Below the pieces are notes generated by a model, which searched no databases, was not told the origin of the DNA, and saw only the letters and a program-made list of their open reading frames with translations. This document shows positions 42,553 to 42,703 of a stretch of 42,703 nt of DNA, in pieces. The DNA comes from an uncultured Prevotellaceae bacterium (GTDB taxonomy: Bacteria; Bacteroidota; Bacteroidia; Bacteroidales; Muribaculaceae), in contig ONOU01000023.1 of the NCBI GenBank assembly GCA_900319525.1, positions 1 through 42,703 on the forward strand, written 5' to 3'. The translations under genes and the position numbers were made by a program. Position 1 is the stretch's first letter. The number at the start of each line of letters is the position of its first letter.

Positions 42553-42703
42553 ATGAAAAAGTCAATATCATATAGCCTCATGGCAGCCGCCGCGCTGCTG
42601 TCGGCATCAATAGCCTTCACCTCGTGTGAGAAAGTTAGCCCCCAGGGTGTGCTCATGGGCAACACCAGTGTTGACGACCGCGTGAAGCAGTCGCTGGTCA
42701 ACT
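42553..42703 (+). CDS. Lipoprotein, cut at the right window edge
   Basis: The first 50 codons are visible. MKKSISYSLMAAAALLSASI then AFTSCEK is a lipoprotein signal with Cys at the end of FTSC. The mature start KVSPQGVLMGNTSVDDRVKQ is not enough to name a family. It follows the barrel gene by two bases on the same strand. Confidence 0.75.
   Translation, partial: MKKSISYSLMAAAALLSASIAFTSCEKVSPQGVLMGNTSVDDRVKQSLVN

Overview
The window looks like chromosomal DNA of a gut Bacteroidales bacterium (phylum Bacteroidota), probably close to Muribaculaceae or Prevotellaceae; the exact family is an inference. Three things support this. At least twelve independent promoters fit the Bacteroidota pattern (TTG, about 18-22 bases, TAnnTTTG). 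The gene content is typical: a GldE-type CBS protein, a CTP synthase/YidC pair, DUF3078 and DUF5715 proteins, an OMP_b-brl type outer-membrane protein and secreted proteins with Por/T9SS-like C-termini. The genome also carries structured intergenic repeats of the kind common in this order. No phage, plasmid, transposase or CRISPR array is visible.

Layout. 1-3590 (minus): a lipoprotein cut by the window edge, a GH20 beta-hexosaminidase and a low-molecular-weight protein-tyrosine phosphatase that overlaps it by ATGA. 3724-7188 (plus): a DUF5715 lipoprotein with a peptidase-M15-like zinc motif, an HAD phosphatase, aroB, and a small membrane protein/XRE regulator pair with a palindrome just downstream of its promoter. 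7250-10724 (minus): an EamA transporter, a GH53 endo-galactanase, tRNA-Pro(GGG) and class II fructose-bisphosphate aldolase. 11029-15897 (plus): a secreted dockerin-tailed protein, arginine decarboxylase speA, truA, rplU and rpmA. 15996-25214 (minus): YkvA-like protein, GldE-like protein, TraB/GumN protein, then a compact seven-gene envelope cluster (TM2, GH25 lysozyme, orphan, DUF3078, two orphans, C69 dipeptidase). A likely small RNA lies on the plus strand between the TraB gene and the dipeptidase. 25486-29843 (minus): yidC and pyrG, separated by a four-helix-bundle (S23/bAvd-like) gene bracketed by inverted repeats. 30494-35573 (minus): two tandem paralogous secreted proteins with unusually long 5' leaders, surrounded by repeats. 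36323-39160 (minus): an outer-membrane beta-barrel protein. 39563-42703: carboxynorspermidine/saccharopine dehydrogenase, a Nudix/rhodanese pair, an outer-membrane-like protein and the start of a lipoprotein.

How the parts fit. Much of the window concerns the cell envelope and glycan use: GH20, GH53 and GH25 enzymes, the C69 dipeptidase, outer-membrane proteins, YidC and lipoproteins. speA and the carboxynorspermidine dehydrogenase are two steps of the carboxyspermidine route to spermidine found in gut Bacteroides, although they lie 25 kb apart. The most unusual material is 29.9-36.3 kb: the duplicated adhesin-like genes, whose N-terminal domain reads like a cohesin fold, their ~320-nt structured leaders, a filled/empty pair of inverted-repeat elements, nested palindromic elements showing a compensatory base-pair change, and a six-unit 'CGGCGAATT' satellite. 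With the dockerin-tailed protein at 11 kb, a small cohesin-dockerin-like surface system is a testable hypothesis.
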